A DNA stretch of 6,833 bases. Source: Planctomycetota bacterium. GTDB lineage: Bacteria > Planctomycetota > Planctomycetia > Pirellulales > Pirellulaceae. The DNA lies in the NCBI GenBank assembly GCA_026692885.1, contig JAPLNJ010000807.1:1-6833 (forward strand), given 5' to 3'. A program made the position numbers and the translations under genes. Below, piece after piece: positions 1 to 6,311 of the stretch (the stretch's first letter is position 1; every line of letters begins with the position of its first letter). Under the pieces are notes generated by a model. That model was not told the origin of the DNA. It ran no database searches and saw only the letters and a list, made by a program, of their open reading frames with translations.

Positions 1-199
1 CCGATCATTCGCCATCCCTCTGGCTTCGCGTAATTCGTTACCTCCTTACGTGCAAAGTTCTGTTCTGACCCGGTGGTTAGCCTTTGGCCAGGCCGGATTG
101 TCCGGCTGATTTGCAGCAGCTTATCTTGGCGCACTCATGGCTGTAGTCCCTTCTTTTCAGTTGCCGCTGGTTGGTTTCACGAATCGGGAAGCACAATAT
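1..199. other. Left-edge region without a supported gene
   Basis: No convincing coding frame was seen. It holds a strong minus-strand Shine-Dalgarno-like match at 40-48 and a short hairpin, GCCGGA / TCCGGC, at 92-97 and 101-106 with a 3-nt loop. The hairpin lies past the end of the minus-strand GH32-like gene but has no T-run, so it is a poor terminator candidate. A minus-strand gene could begin near position 8 or 15 and run off the left edge, but too few codons are visible to judge. Confidence 0.5.
40..48 (-). promoter_or_regulatory. Shine-Dalgarno-like TAAGGAGGT near the left edge
   Basis: The minus strand reads TAAGGAGGT, nearly the full complement of the 16S rRNA 3' end. The nearest minus-strand ATG codons are at 15 and 8, about 25 and 32 nt downstream, which is too far for a normal ribosome site. 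A second purine run, GAGGG at 20-16, sits 7 nt before the ATG at 8. It may mark a gene leaving the window, or be chance. Confidence 0.25.
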
Positions 200-1105
200 T
201 CAATGCTCGTCCCAAATCGACCGCAACTCCCAGATGTCGATCGACCGTAGCTTAACCTCGCCGCCCTCAGCGAACACGTCCACGCCCAGGCTGGCAGCGT
301 CCGGGAACATCCGCTCGGTCACCGCACGCCCGTTGATGAAGAACTCCATCACCGACCGGTCCAGCAGGATATGCATCCGCACGGGCTCGCCAGCAGCCAG
401 GCAGGCGGGACCGCTGTGGCCGCCGTTGTGGATCGCCCCCGTGGTCCCCATCTCGCCCGAGGCCACGTCGAAATAGGCCACCGTCTTCTGCTTCGCGTCA
501 GCCGACATGCGCAGGTTTAGCCCAAACCGCTTCGCGGTGCAAGCAGACCGGTCGAACTCGGCAATGATCTCCAAAGCGTCACCGTGGATGTCGTGCCACG
601 CAGACGGGTCGATCAGTGCAGTGACCGGGAGTTTCACTTGGTACATGCCCTTGGTGGCCGTCGTACCCAGCTCGAATCCGATCACCATTTCACCCAGTTC
701 GGTGCTGAAGAGGTTGTACGAGAGCGTGTTGTGGCCACCGCCGAACTTGGAGAAGATGCTCCGGCCCCACTTGCCCGAAGGATCGCGAAGTCGGATGGCC
801 AAAGTCATGGCCTGCCCGCGGAGGTTGAGTTCGCCGTCGGCGCCCTGGCCCGCGTCGAAGTACCCGCCGCTCAGCACGGCTACCATTCCATCACCGCCAC
901 GGCGGAGCGATTGTTCGCGTTCGTCCCCTTGGAGTTCCACGCCGAGTTTTACTGCACCCGTCAGGCTGAGTGTGCTGTCCTTGTCCGCCGCATCGTGCGA
1001 ATCGGACAAATGCCAGGCGGCCACGGCATCGCCCAAGGGAGAATCAGCAGCAGCCAACCCGGTCCCCAGACTCAGGACAATGGAGAACAAGACTTCGTGA
1101 GCCAT
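200..1105 (-). CDS. Secreted LamG/GH32 C-terminal protein lacking the GH32 catalytic domain
   Basis: 301 residues, apparently exported. A hydrophobic N-terminal segment (residues 5-20, ending in AAADS) resembles a signal peptide but has no Lys or Arg before it, which is unusual. Residues about 25-173 match the first half of a concanavalin-like (LamG) domain of the kind fused to planctomycete GH32 enzymes (RSIFSKFGGG, YNLFST, GFELGT, WHDI). Residues about 174-291 match the GH32 C-terminal beta-sandwich (GDALEI, LLDRSVMEFFINGR, FAEGGEVKLRSIDIWEL). The GH32 five-bladed propeller with its WMNDPNG, RDP and EC motifs should lie between them but is absent; the join is near position 587. GH32 enzymes cleave fructans or sucrose, but this product cannot be catalytic. 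The ATG at 1105 is the only candidate, since an in-frame TAA lies four codons upstream. SD is weak. It is either a remnant or a binding-only protein; I favour a remnant. Confidence 0.8.
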   Translation of the reverse strand: MAHEVLFSIVLSLGTGLAAADSPLGDAVAAWHLSDSHDAADKDSTLSLTGAVKLGVELQGDEREQSLRRGGDGMVAVLSGGYFDAGQGADGELNLRGQAMTLAIRLRDPSGKWGRSIFSKFGGGHNTLSYNLFSTELGEMVIGFELGTTATKGMYQVKLPVTALIDPSAWHDIHGDALEIIAEFDRSACTAKRFGLNLRMSADAKQKTVAYFDVASGEMGTTGAIHNGGHSGPACLAAGEPVRMHILLDRSVMEFFINGRAVTERMFPDAASLGVDVFAEGGEVKLRSIDIWELRSIWDEH

Positions 1106-1210
1106 CCTGATCGTACCTTATTACTCGGTCTCGCCACTTTCCGACGGTAATTATCGGGCGTGCCGTAGCGGCGGGTCAACCCGGGGTTCCAGCGGTGCGG
1201 CCTTGGGGGC

Positions 1211-1376
1211 ACTACTGTGAACATCTCTGCAACCAACCAGCGGCCAGAAATACAAGCACGACGCGCCAGCGAGTGAGTCCGATTCTCGCTTGCTAGACCG
1301 ACGAGGACTCACTCGCTGGCGCGTCGTGCTTGTATAATACCGGCCCTCCGGCCCGTCCGAAGATGTTCACAGCAGT
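1211..1376. mobile_element. MITE-like palindromic element, 166 bp
   Basis: The termini are inverted repeats: 1211-1226 and 1361-1376 match at 15 of 16 positions (core CTGTGAACATCT). Just outside lie direct repeats, CGGCCTTGGGGG at 1198-1209 and CGGCCTCGGGGG at 1377-1388, matching at 11 of 12 positions and abutting the termini (one spare base on the left). Inside is a perfect 31-bp inverted repeat, so the whole element can fold into one long imperfect hairpin. It has no room for a transposase, so it would be a non-autonomous element or a REP/BIME-type palindrome. Terminal repeats plus a flanking duplication favour insertion, and the apparent healing of gene X when it is removed supports this. 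The one mismatch in the direct repeat suggests an old event or chance. Confidence 0.5.
1250..1335. repeat. Perfect 31-bp inverted repeat with 24-nt loop
   Basis: The left arm 1250-1280 begins ATACAAGCACGACGCG and the right arm 1305-1335 is its exact reverse complement, ending CGTCGTGCTTGTAT. The spacer is 1281-1304. Thirty-one perfect pairs is far beyond chance and beyond a typical terminator. No U-run follows on either strand. It forms the core of the MITE-like element. Perfect complementarity implies recent formation, gene conversion between the arms, or selection for the fold. Confidence 0.95.
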
Positions 1377-1554
1377 CGGCCTCGGGGGATTCGCCGTTGG
1401 CAGAACTGTAATGGACGATGGGCACCGCGACCGGCGGCAGCCGGACCCCATCCTTGGCGATGCCCAGCTCGTCGGTGACTGGGATCTCAGCCGGCTCCGC
1501 AGGCAGATGCTTGATCCTTACGCTGCCTGCACGGTGGACGTTGTCTCGAATCAG

Positions 1555-1750
1555 CGTCGCACTGAGGCAACTATCCTGCCTGCCTTTTGCACCAGAGGGC
1601 CGTCGGCCCCTGTATTCTTTACCCTTCGAGATTGCGGTACAATGGGCCACGGCTGGCGTGTTCGCCTTGCACCGAAGAGCGAGCGCTGACGAATTCACGC
1701 CCATCCCTGTTCACCGACCCCTTCACCACGTGCCTCCATGAGGTCCTGCC
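1555..1750. other. Region upstream of the GH50 gene
   Basis: No gene is supported here. It contains a small perfect palindrome, GGGCCG-T-CGGCCC at 1597-1609. A TACAAT box at 1638-1643 could serve as a -10 site for the plus-strand GH50 gene, but no good -35 lies 16-18 nt upstream. The end of the region holds GAGG at 1740-1743, seven nucleotides before the GH50 ATG, which supports that start. Confidence 0.4.
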
Positions 1751-3877
1751 ATGTTCAGAAGACCGTGCTGGTTGCTGGCTGCCGCCTTCGCTGGAACGTT
1801 AACCACGCCACCCCTGCACGTCTCGGTGGCGGCAGAGGCGAAGATGCTGGTGGCCTTTCGGGCCGAATTCGACACGAAGTCCGCGGTTGCCCAGGACGCG
1901 CGACCGACGATCGTCACGACAGATGCGGCCGCGGTCCTTCAAGTCGTCACCGGTCACAAATCGCAGTGGCCAGGTGTAACTCTCCCGGCCCCCCATGGAA
2001 ACTGGGACCTGTCATCCTACTCGCAGATCGCCGTTGAGGTCAAGAACAGCGGCACGCAGCCGGTCGCTGTCCATCTGCGGGTGGACTCCCCGGGTGGTGA
2101 TGGTGCGAAGAACAGCATCACGGGCCAAGTCGCTTTGAAACCGGGTGAAACCCGCACGTTGACCGTCCCTTTGCGGCGCAAGTTGCCTGCCGCCTTGGCG
2201 GAAAAGCTGTTTGGTATGCGCGGTTATCCAGGGGGGTATGCCAAAGAGGATGGCTTGGATGTGTCCCACATCACTCAGTTGATTGTGTTCGTGGATCACC
2301 CCCAAGAGGATCATTCATTTCAGCTGAGCGACATCCAAGCGACTGGCTCGCACGAGCAGGCCAGTTGGGTCACGGTAACGTCCGACAAGTTCTTTCCGAT
2401 GATCGACGGATTTGGACAGTTCATCCACAAAGATTGGCCAGGCAAAACACATTCTGGACAGGAGCTTCAGGACGCGCTCGATCGTGAACGAGCAGAGCTG
2501 GCTGCGCAACCGAGTCCCGCCGACTGGGATCAATATGGCGGCTGGGCGGCCGGACCGCAGCTGAAAGCCACGGGTTTCTTCTATCCGCTGAAGCACGAAG
2601 GCAAATGGTGGTTGGTCGATCCCGAGGGCCGTCTGTTCTGGTCGCACGGCGTGGATTGCGTGGGCTTTGGCGAAGGGTCCACGCCGATCACGGATCGGGA
2701 GTTTTATTTTGCCGAACTGCCGACTGACAATTCGCCGCTCGCAAAATTTTACGGCCAGGGCTCCTGGGCGCCGCACAACTACTATGAGAACAAAGGAACC
2801 TATCGCACGTTAAACTTCCGGGGCGCCAATCTGCAACGCAAGTACGGCACGGGCTGGCAACAGAAGGCTGCTGAAGTGAGCCACCAACGCTTGCGGTCCT
2901 GGGCCATGAACACCATCGCCAACTGGTCCGACTCGCAGATCTGCTTGATGCGTAAGACTCCGTATGTCGTTTCTGCAGGGAGCAGCGGTGCCAAGTCGAT
3001 CGAGGGCAGTAGCGGGTACTGGGGCAAGTTTCCTGATCCATTCGACCCTTCTTTTCGGGCAGCCATTGAGCGACGCATGAGTTTTGAACGCGATAGGTCC
3101 GTCGGCGACCCGTTCTGCATCGGTTACTTCGTGGACAACGAACTCGGTTGGGGCGACAAGCTGTCGCTGGCCAAGGCCGCCTTGGCATCGCCTCCCGAGC
3201 AAGCCGCGAAACTTGTCTTCCTGAAGGATCTTGAAACAAAGTACCAGACCATTGAGAAACTCAACGCGGCCTGGAACACAACGCATACAGCCTGGCAGAC
3301 GCTGCGCGCCAGTCGCACCCCGCCGGACGAAAAACTGGCGCGTGAGGACCTGGAATCGTTCTATACTCGCATCGCGGAAGAGTACTTCCGGATCTCCCGC
3401 GACCTGGTCAAACAGTTTGCCCCGCACAATCTTTACCTCGGTTGCCGTTTCGCCTGGGTCAATGACCTCGGAGCACGGGCGGCGGCTAAGTACTGCGACG
3501 TGATCGGGTACAACCTGTACCAAGACACGGTCGACTCGTTTCGTTTACCCGCGGGGGTCGATAAGCCCGTGATGGTGGGCGAGTTTCACTTTGGGGCACT
3601 GGACCGTGGCATGTTCCATACGGGACTTCGTCCGACCGCCAGCCAGCAGGCTCGCGCTGACGCGTATCGAAACTACGTTACCGGGGCGGTTCGCAACCCG
3701 CTATTGGTGGGCACGCACTGGTTCCAATACAGCGACCAAGCGACAACCGGGCGCGGCGACGGGGAGAATTACCAGATTGGACTCGTCGACATCTGTGACA
3801 ATCCGTACCCCGAGACGATTCAGACGGTGCGCGAGGTGGGCCAGCAGATGTACAAGCTGCGTCTGGAAACGCCGTGA
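1751..3877 (+). CDS. Secreted GH50 family beta-agarase-like glycoside hydrolase
   Basis: 708 residues. GH50 enzymes cleave beta-1,4 bonds of agarose, often releasing neoagaro-oligosaccharides, outside the cytoplasm. Residues 1 to about 30 form a signal peptide (FRR then a hydrophobic run, with a likely cut near SVAAEA). Residues about 35-205 look like the family's N-terminal beta-sandwich, a CBM-like domain (NWDLSSYSQIAVEVKNSG, LKPGETRTLTVPL). From about residue 275 comes the (beta/alpha)8 barrel, opened by GKWWLVDPEGRLFWSHG (284-300). The acid/base is E464 in VDNELGWG and the nucleophile E611 in MVGEFHFGALDRG, both by family analogy. The length is usual for a single-domain GH50 enzyme. ATG 1751 has GAGG seven nucleotides upstream. 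The gene stands alone on the plus strand and converges on the guaC operon. No sulfatase, GH86 or GH117 partner is in view, so the substrate could be another galactan. Confidence 0.92.
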   Translation: MFRRPCWLLAAAFAGTLTTPPLHVSVAAEAKMLVAFRAEFDTKSAVAQDARPTIVTTDAAAVLQVVTGHKSQWPGVTLPAPHGNWDLSSYSQIAVEVKNSGTQPVAVHLRVDSPGGDGAKNSITGQVALKPGETRTLTVPLRRKLPAALAEKLFGMRGYPGGYAKEDGLDVSHITQLIVFVDHPQEDHSFQLSDIQATGSHEQASWVTVTSDKFFPMIDGFGQFIHKDWPGKTHSGQELQDALDRERAELAAQPSPADWDQYGGWAAGPQLKATGFFYPLKHEGKWWLVDPEGRLFWSHGVDCVGFGEGSTPITDREFYFAELPTDNSPLAKFYGQGSWAPHNYYENKGTYRTLNFRGANLQRKYGTGWQQKAAEVSHQRLRSWAMNTIANWSDSQICLMRKTPYVVSAGSSGAKSIEGSSGYWGKFPDPFDPSFRAAIERRMSFERDRSVGDPFCIGYFVDNELGWGDKLSLAKAALASPPEQAAKLVFLKDLETKYQTIEKLNAAWNTTHTAWQTLRASRTPPDEKLAREDLESFYTRIAEEYFRISRDLVKQFAPHNLYLGCRFAWVNDLGARAAAKYCDVIGYNLYQDTVDSFRLPAGVDKPVMVGEFHFGALDRGMFHTGLRPTASQQARADAYRNYVTGAVRNPLLVGTHWFQYSDQATTGRGDGENYQIGLVDICDNPYPETIQTVREVGQQMYKLRLETP

Positions 3878-3895
3878 CAGAAAGGGAGGACCACC

Positions 3896-4082
3896 GTGGC
3901 TGATCTCCAAGACGGCGAATCCATCGAAAGGCAGGGCACTACATCGGTGTGCTCGACGACGAGCTTCCCATCGAACCAACCACGAACAATGCCATCCCGG
4001 TTCGGGCGGTCGTTCGCCTTCGATGACGGTGACGTTCATGGCGTTGCTGCCTGCGAGGAACTCTGCGTCCGGGTTTCGGACA
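3896..4082 (-). pseudogene. Out-of-frame coding relics between the PHP and GH50 genes
   Basis: This short convergent gap holds minus-strand fragments with protein-like character in different frames. At 3996-3937 one frame reads DGIVRGWFDGKLVVEHTDVV, which resembles the strand with a W-x-DG turn seen in LamG-like and polysaccharide-lyase jelly-roll domains. At about 4081-4019 another frame reads NPDAEFLAGSNAMNVTVIEG with GC-rich third positions. Dropping one G from the GGG at 3997-3999 would join the two frames. None has a start, stop and length consistent with a working gene. I infer leftovers of one or two deleted genes; the family assignment is tentative. Confidence 0.35.
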
Positions 4083-4352
4083 TCATTTCTTCTTCACCCC
4101 GATCGGGCTCGACCAAGCGTGCGAGCGATTCCCATGCTCGCCCTTGTCGTCCAGGCTGCCCTTGCCATCGGAATGACTGGTGTGGCCGTGCATGTCGCCC
4201 CAGTAGATGTGGTACTGGGCAGGGACCTTGGTAGCCACCAGGACGACCACCGACAGCACGAAGAAAGCAATTCTTGGATTCAGCATTGGGCAACCTATGC
4301 GGATCAGCGGCGAAGGCAGCAACGCCAGCAGGACCAAGGTGAGCCGGTTCAT
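4083..4352 (-). pseudogene. Truncated secreted PHP-domain (DUF3604-like) protein
   Basis: 89 codons. After a hydrophobic leader (either residues 4-16, or 28-41 if translation begins at the internal Met23, ATG at 4286) comes YHIYWGDMHGHTSHSDGKGS at 47-66. This is the first metal-binding motif (H55, H57, D62) of the PHP fold as found in DUF3604 proteins, which are normally several hundred residues long and exported. After LDD (67-69) the sequence turns into unrelated residues and stops, so the other metal ligands are missing and the product cannot be a working PHP enzyme. ATG 4352 follows the phosphoesterase stop by three nucleotides, with GAGG eight nucleotides upstream. Two successive hydrophobic segments are odd: the first may be a separate leader, with the true export signal starting at Met23. 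The break may be a deletion near a repeated AAGGGC. Partner genes give no clear substrate. Confidence 0.7.
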
Positions 4353-4355
4353 GGT

Positions 4356-4961
4356 TCACGCCTCGTTGAACGGCACCAATACCGCTGTTTCCGTATCGAA
4401 GATGGCGTAGCGTCCTGCACACAAAGCACCCACAACGACGAAGTACCGCCCTGGGTTCAAACGCACCGAAGTCTCTCCTCGCCAAAGGTCGATTCCACCA
4501 GGGCTTGCCAGGAGCCACTGATGATAGTGTCCGGCGAAAATCACCCGGTTGGGCACAGCATCGAAGATTCGAGCCAGCTTTTCGTCAGTGTCCGGTGGTC
4601 CCTCAAAATACCACAGGTCGGCCACGTCTTCGGGATCGAGCCAGGGTTCGACGTGCGTAAAGTGACAACCGTCGATCTCCAGCCGTGGACGCAGTGAGGT
4701 CATGAAGCGGAGCACCGCTGGACTGTACTTGGCACGGACTCTGGCGTCGGGATCACTGCACAGACCGAAGTCGTGGTTACCCCAGACGCCAACCGCCGCA
4801 GCGTCGGCCAACAACCCGCACATCTCGTCAACCCTCTCACCCATTTCAAACAGGTCACCGACGACGACGACCTGATCGACCCGTTCCTTGGTGAAGCAAT
4901 CGAGGGCAGTACGCAGGTACTCGACGTGTTCGTGGATGTCCGTGAGTAGGCCGAGTTTCAT
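4356..4961 (-). CDS. Calcineurin-like metallophosphoesterase (YfcE/MJ0936-like)
   Basis: 201 residues, cytoplasmic, no signal peptide. All classical metal-binding motifs of the superfamily are present in order: D8-x-H10 in LTDIHEH, GD at 35-36 in VVVVGDLFE, GNHD at 61-64, H103 in FTHVEPW, and GHYHQW with H145 and H147. Such small enzymes use two divalent metals to hydrolyse phosphomono- or phosphodiesters; the natural substrate is not predictable here. Length fits the short YfcE-type group. ATG 4961 overlaps the stop of the upstream 77-codon ORF as ATGA, and the next gene starts three nucleotides after its own stop, so it sits mid-operon and is probably translated by coupling; its own SD is poor. 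Confidence 0.9.
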   Translation of the reverse strand: MKLGLLTDIHEHVEYLRTALDCFTKERVDQVVVVGDLFEMGERVDEMCGLLADAAAVGVWGNHDFGLCSDPDARVRAKYSPAVLRFMTSLRPRLEIDGCHFTHVEPWLDPEDVADLWYFEGPPDTDEKLARIFDAVPNRVIFAGHYHQWLLASPGGIDLWRGETSVRLNPGRYFVVVGALCAGRYAIFDTETAVLVPFNEA

Positions 4962-5191
4962 TTGACTGATCCGCCGAAGCGGCCCCGTGCATTGTCAGGC
5001 AGAGGAACACGCAGTCCGCCCTTGTCCGCCGACTGCGGAATGTTGGCAAGGCGACCCGGCACCGGCTGGTTTCTCGGCTCGGTGATTTTGGCTGCGTAGG
5101 GACTGCTTTGGTCCTGGGAAATCCAGCCTTGCGCTGCCGCCCGGATGCCACGGGTTTCGACACCAACTGATGGGGATGAGGTCCGGTTCAA
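4958..5191 (-). CDS. Small basic protein of unknown function, coupled between guaC and the phosphoesterase
   Basis: 77 codons starting with TTG. I do not recognise it. It has no signal peptide or membrane segment, is rich in Pro, Gly, Arg and Ser and is probably basic; its C-terminal half (EPRNQPVPGRLANIPQ, GGLRVPLPDNARGRFGG) looks the most protein-like and may be disordered. The start is inferred: an in-frame TGA directly precedes the TTG, no in-frame ATG exists, and the TTG overlaps the guaC stop as TTGA. Its own stop overlaps the phosphoesterase start as ATGA. This double overlap is the main evidence that it is a gene, because a chance ORF would rarely fit both ends. Third-position composition is compatible with coding. 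It could instead be the tail of a decayed gene. Confidence 0.5.
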   Translation of the reverse strand: MNRTSSPSVGVETRGIRAAAQGWISQDQSSPYAAKITEPRNQPVPGRLANIPQSADKGGLRVPLPDNARGRFGGSVK

Positions 5192-6234
5192 TCAAAAACC
5201 GTGTTGTGTGTGCTGGCGCATCGGACAAACGTGCAGCACTTCGAAAGATCCTTCAGGCGATCTGCACCGACGTAGGCACAGGCCGATCTCAAGCCGCCCG
5301 TGACTTCCTGCAACACATTCTTGACAGGCCCCTTGTACGGCACCTCGACGCATTTTCCCTCGGCAGCGCAGTAGTCCTTCACGCCGCCATGATACTTCTC
5401 TTGGGCCTCCACGCTGGACATGCCGTAGAACTTCAGCGACTGTCGTTTGCCCTCAACCGTCAGCCACTCCCCCTGGCACTCGTCCGTTCCGGCCAGAATG
5501 CCTCCCAGCATCACGAAGTCCGCTCCCGCCCCAAATGCTTTGGCCACGTCCCCTGGCCTTCGGCATCCACCATCGGCACAGATGTGCCCTTTACTTCCGT
5601 GGGCGGCATCGGCGCACTCGGAGATGGCCGACAACTGAGGATAGCCCACGCCGGTCATCTCCCTGGTCGTGCAGACGCTGCCAGGCCCGATGCCAACCTT
5701 GACGATATCGGCCCCGCCTCCGATCAGGAGTTCCTGTACCATCTCCGGGGTCGCCACGTTGCCTGCCAAGACAACCGCCCCAGGACATAACTCACGGACC
5801 TGCCTGACCCGATCCACGAAAAACTTTGTGTACCCATTGGCGGCATCGACGCAAACAAAACGAGGTTGGTGCTCCATTTTCTCGACCAATCTCTTGAGCT
5901 TGTCGAAGTCGTCGTCTCGTATGCCGAGAGTGTAGAGCGTGGAGCTACTGGCCGGGCTGTGCGTGAAGAAACTAATCAACTGCTCCAGTGGATAATACTT
6001 GTGCAGGGAGGTCAGCATCCCCAAGTCGTGCATGGCCCCCGCCATCTGGATCGTCCCGGTGGTGTCGATGTTCGAGGCGATGATGGGGATACCTGTCCAG
6101 TGTGCCCCCGGCTTCGCACTGCGAAAGTGATACTGCCGCTGCAAGTCAACGCTCGCCCGACTCGGCGCAACGGATCGTTTGGGACGAATCAATACGTCGT
6201 CGAAGTCTAGTTTGAGATCAGCCTCGATCCTCAT
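5188..6234 (-). CDS. guaC: GMP reductase
   Basis: 348 residues against 347 for E. coli GuaC, with high similarity along the whole length (start MRIEADLKLDFDDVLIRPKR). It catalyses the NADPH-dependent deamination of GMP to IMP in purine salvage, in the cytoplasm. It is an IMPDH/GMPR-type TIM barrel. The phosphate-binding and catalytic loop GIGPGSVCTTR at 181-191 carries catalytic Cys188, followed by MTGVGYPQLSA, and the GMP-binding ADGGCRRPGDVAKAFGAGADFVMLGG and FYGMSS motifs are intact. No CBS domains are present, which together with the length separates it from IMP dehydrogenase. ATG 6234 is set by AAGGAG (6248-6243 on the minus strand) eight nucleotides upstream. A 77-nt gap separates it from the DUF6398-like gene, and its stop overlaps the next start as TTGA. 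Confidence 0.96.
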   Translation of the reverse strand: MRIEADLKLDFDDVLIRPKRSVAPSRASVDLQRQYHFRSAKPGAHWTGIPIIASNIDTTGTIQMAGAMHDLGMLTSLHKYYPLEQLISFFTHSPASSSTLYTLGIRDDDFDKLKRLVEKMEHQPRFVCVDAANGYTKFFVDRVRQVRELCPGAVVLAGNVATPEMVQELLIGGGADIVKVGIGPGSVCTTREMTGVGYPQLSAISECADAAHGSKGHICADGGCRRPGDVAKAFGAGADFVMLGGILAGTDECQGEWLTVEGKRQSLKFYGMSSVEAQEKYHGGVKDYCAAEGKCVEVPYKGPVKNVLQEVTGGLRSACAYVGADRLKDLSKCCTFVRCASTHNTVFD

Positions 6235-6242
6235 CCCTACTA

Positions 6243-6248
6243 CTCCTT
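6243..6248 (-). promoter_or_regulatory. Ribosome binding site of guaC (AAGGAG)
   Basis: AAGGAG on the minus strand sits eight nucleotides before ATG 6234 and fixes that start, which agrees with the conserved N-terminus of GuaC. It is the strongest such site among the operon genes; the next two genes downstream lack good ones and seem to rely on coupling. Confidence 0.8.
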
Positions 6249-6311
6249 ACGTTCGGAACTCCACCACGGCCACCTCGTCCCGGCTTGTGCCATTTTCGGT
6301 CGTTTGACAGT

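Larger units (their letters stand above)
1151..1554 (-). pseudogene. 3' remnant of an unidentified gene (gene X), interrupted by a palindromic element
   Basis: On the minus strand the frame covering 1554-1378 looks coding: third codon positions are mostly G or C, and it contains protein-like stretches such as IPVTDELGIAKDGV and LPPVAVPIVHYSSAN. The frame runs into the terminal repeat of the element at 1211-1376, which would add a nonsense tail. If the element and one flanking direct repeat are removed, the frame continues through 1209-1154 as roughly ESPEA-APLEPRVDPPLRHAR and ends at TAA (1151-1153), 45 nt before the GH32-like start. I therefore infer a real gene whose last part was split by an insertion. 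The 5' end is not visible: upstream of about 1554 the frame loses coding character near a small palindrome. I do not recognise the family, and the alternative is that this is an unusual non-coding stretch. Confidence 0.35.

Noticed and set aside
92..106. Hairpin GCCGGA-TTG-TCCGGC as a terminator
   Set aside because: The stem is only 6 bp and has no T-run on either side.
507..1150. Two overlapping long plus-strand ORFs (507-1100 and 584-1150)
   Set aside because: Shadows of the minus-strand LamG/GH32 gene, whose translation has clear family motifs.
1250..1335. 31-bp hairpin as an intrinsic terminator or CRISPR repeat
   Set aside because: There is no U-run on either strand, it is too long for a usual terminator, and there is no spaced repetition.
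1333..1338. Perfect TATAAT box
   Set aside because: It arises at the edge of the 31-bp inverted repeat, has no -35 match at the right spacing and no gene close downstream on the plus strand.
1638..1643. TACAAT as a -10 box for the GH50 gene
   Set aside because: The nearest -35-like sequence (TTTACC at 1618-1623) leaves only a 14-nt spacer, so I do not call a promoter.
3897..4234. GTG-started plus-strand ORF with a GGGAGG site six nucleotides upstream
   Set aside because: The ribosome site looks good, but the product is low in recognisable structure and antisense to the PHP gene; the minus-strand frames look more protein-like.
3591..4697. 368-codon plus-strand ORF
   Set aside because: It overlaps the conserved end of the GH50 gene in another frame and then runs antisense through the PHP and phosphoesterase genes, both with recognisable motifs. 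Its product is Arg/Ser-rich with no domain.
4995..5228. Alternative minus-strand ORF over the guaC/phosphoesterase junction
   Set aside because: It starts with TTG inside guaC and does not fit the TTGA/ATGA junctions as the 4958-5191 frame does.
5170..5790. 206-codon plus-strand ORF
   Set aside because: Antisense to guaC, which is conserved throughout.
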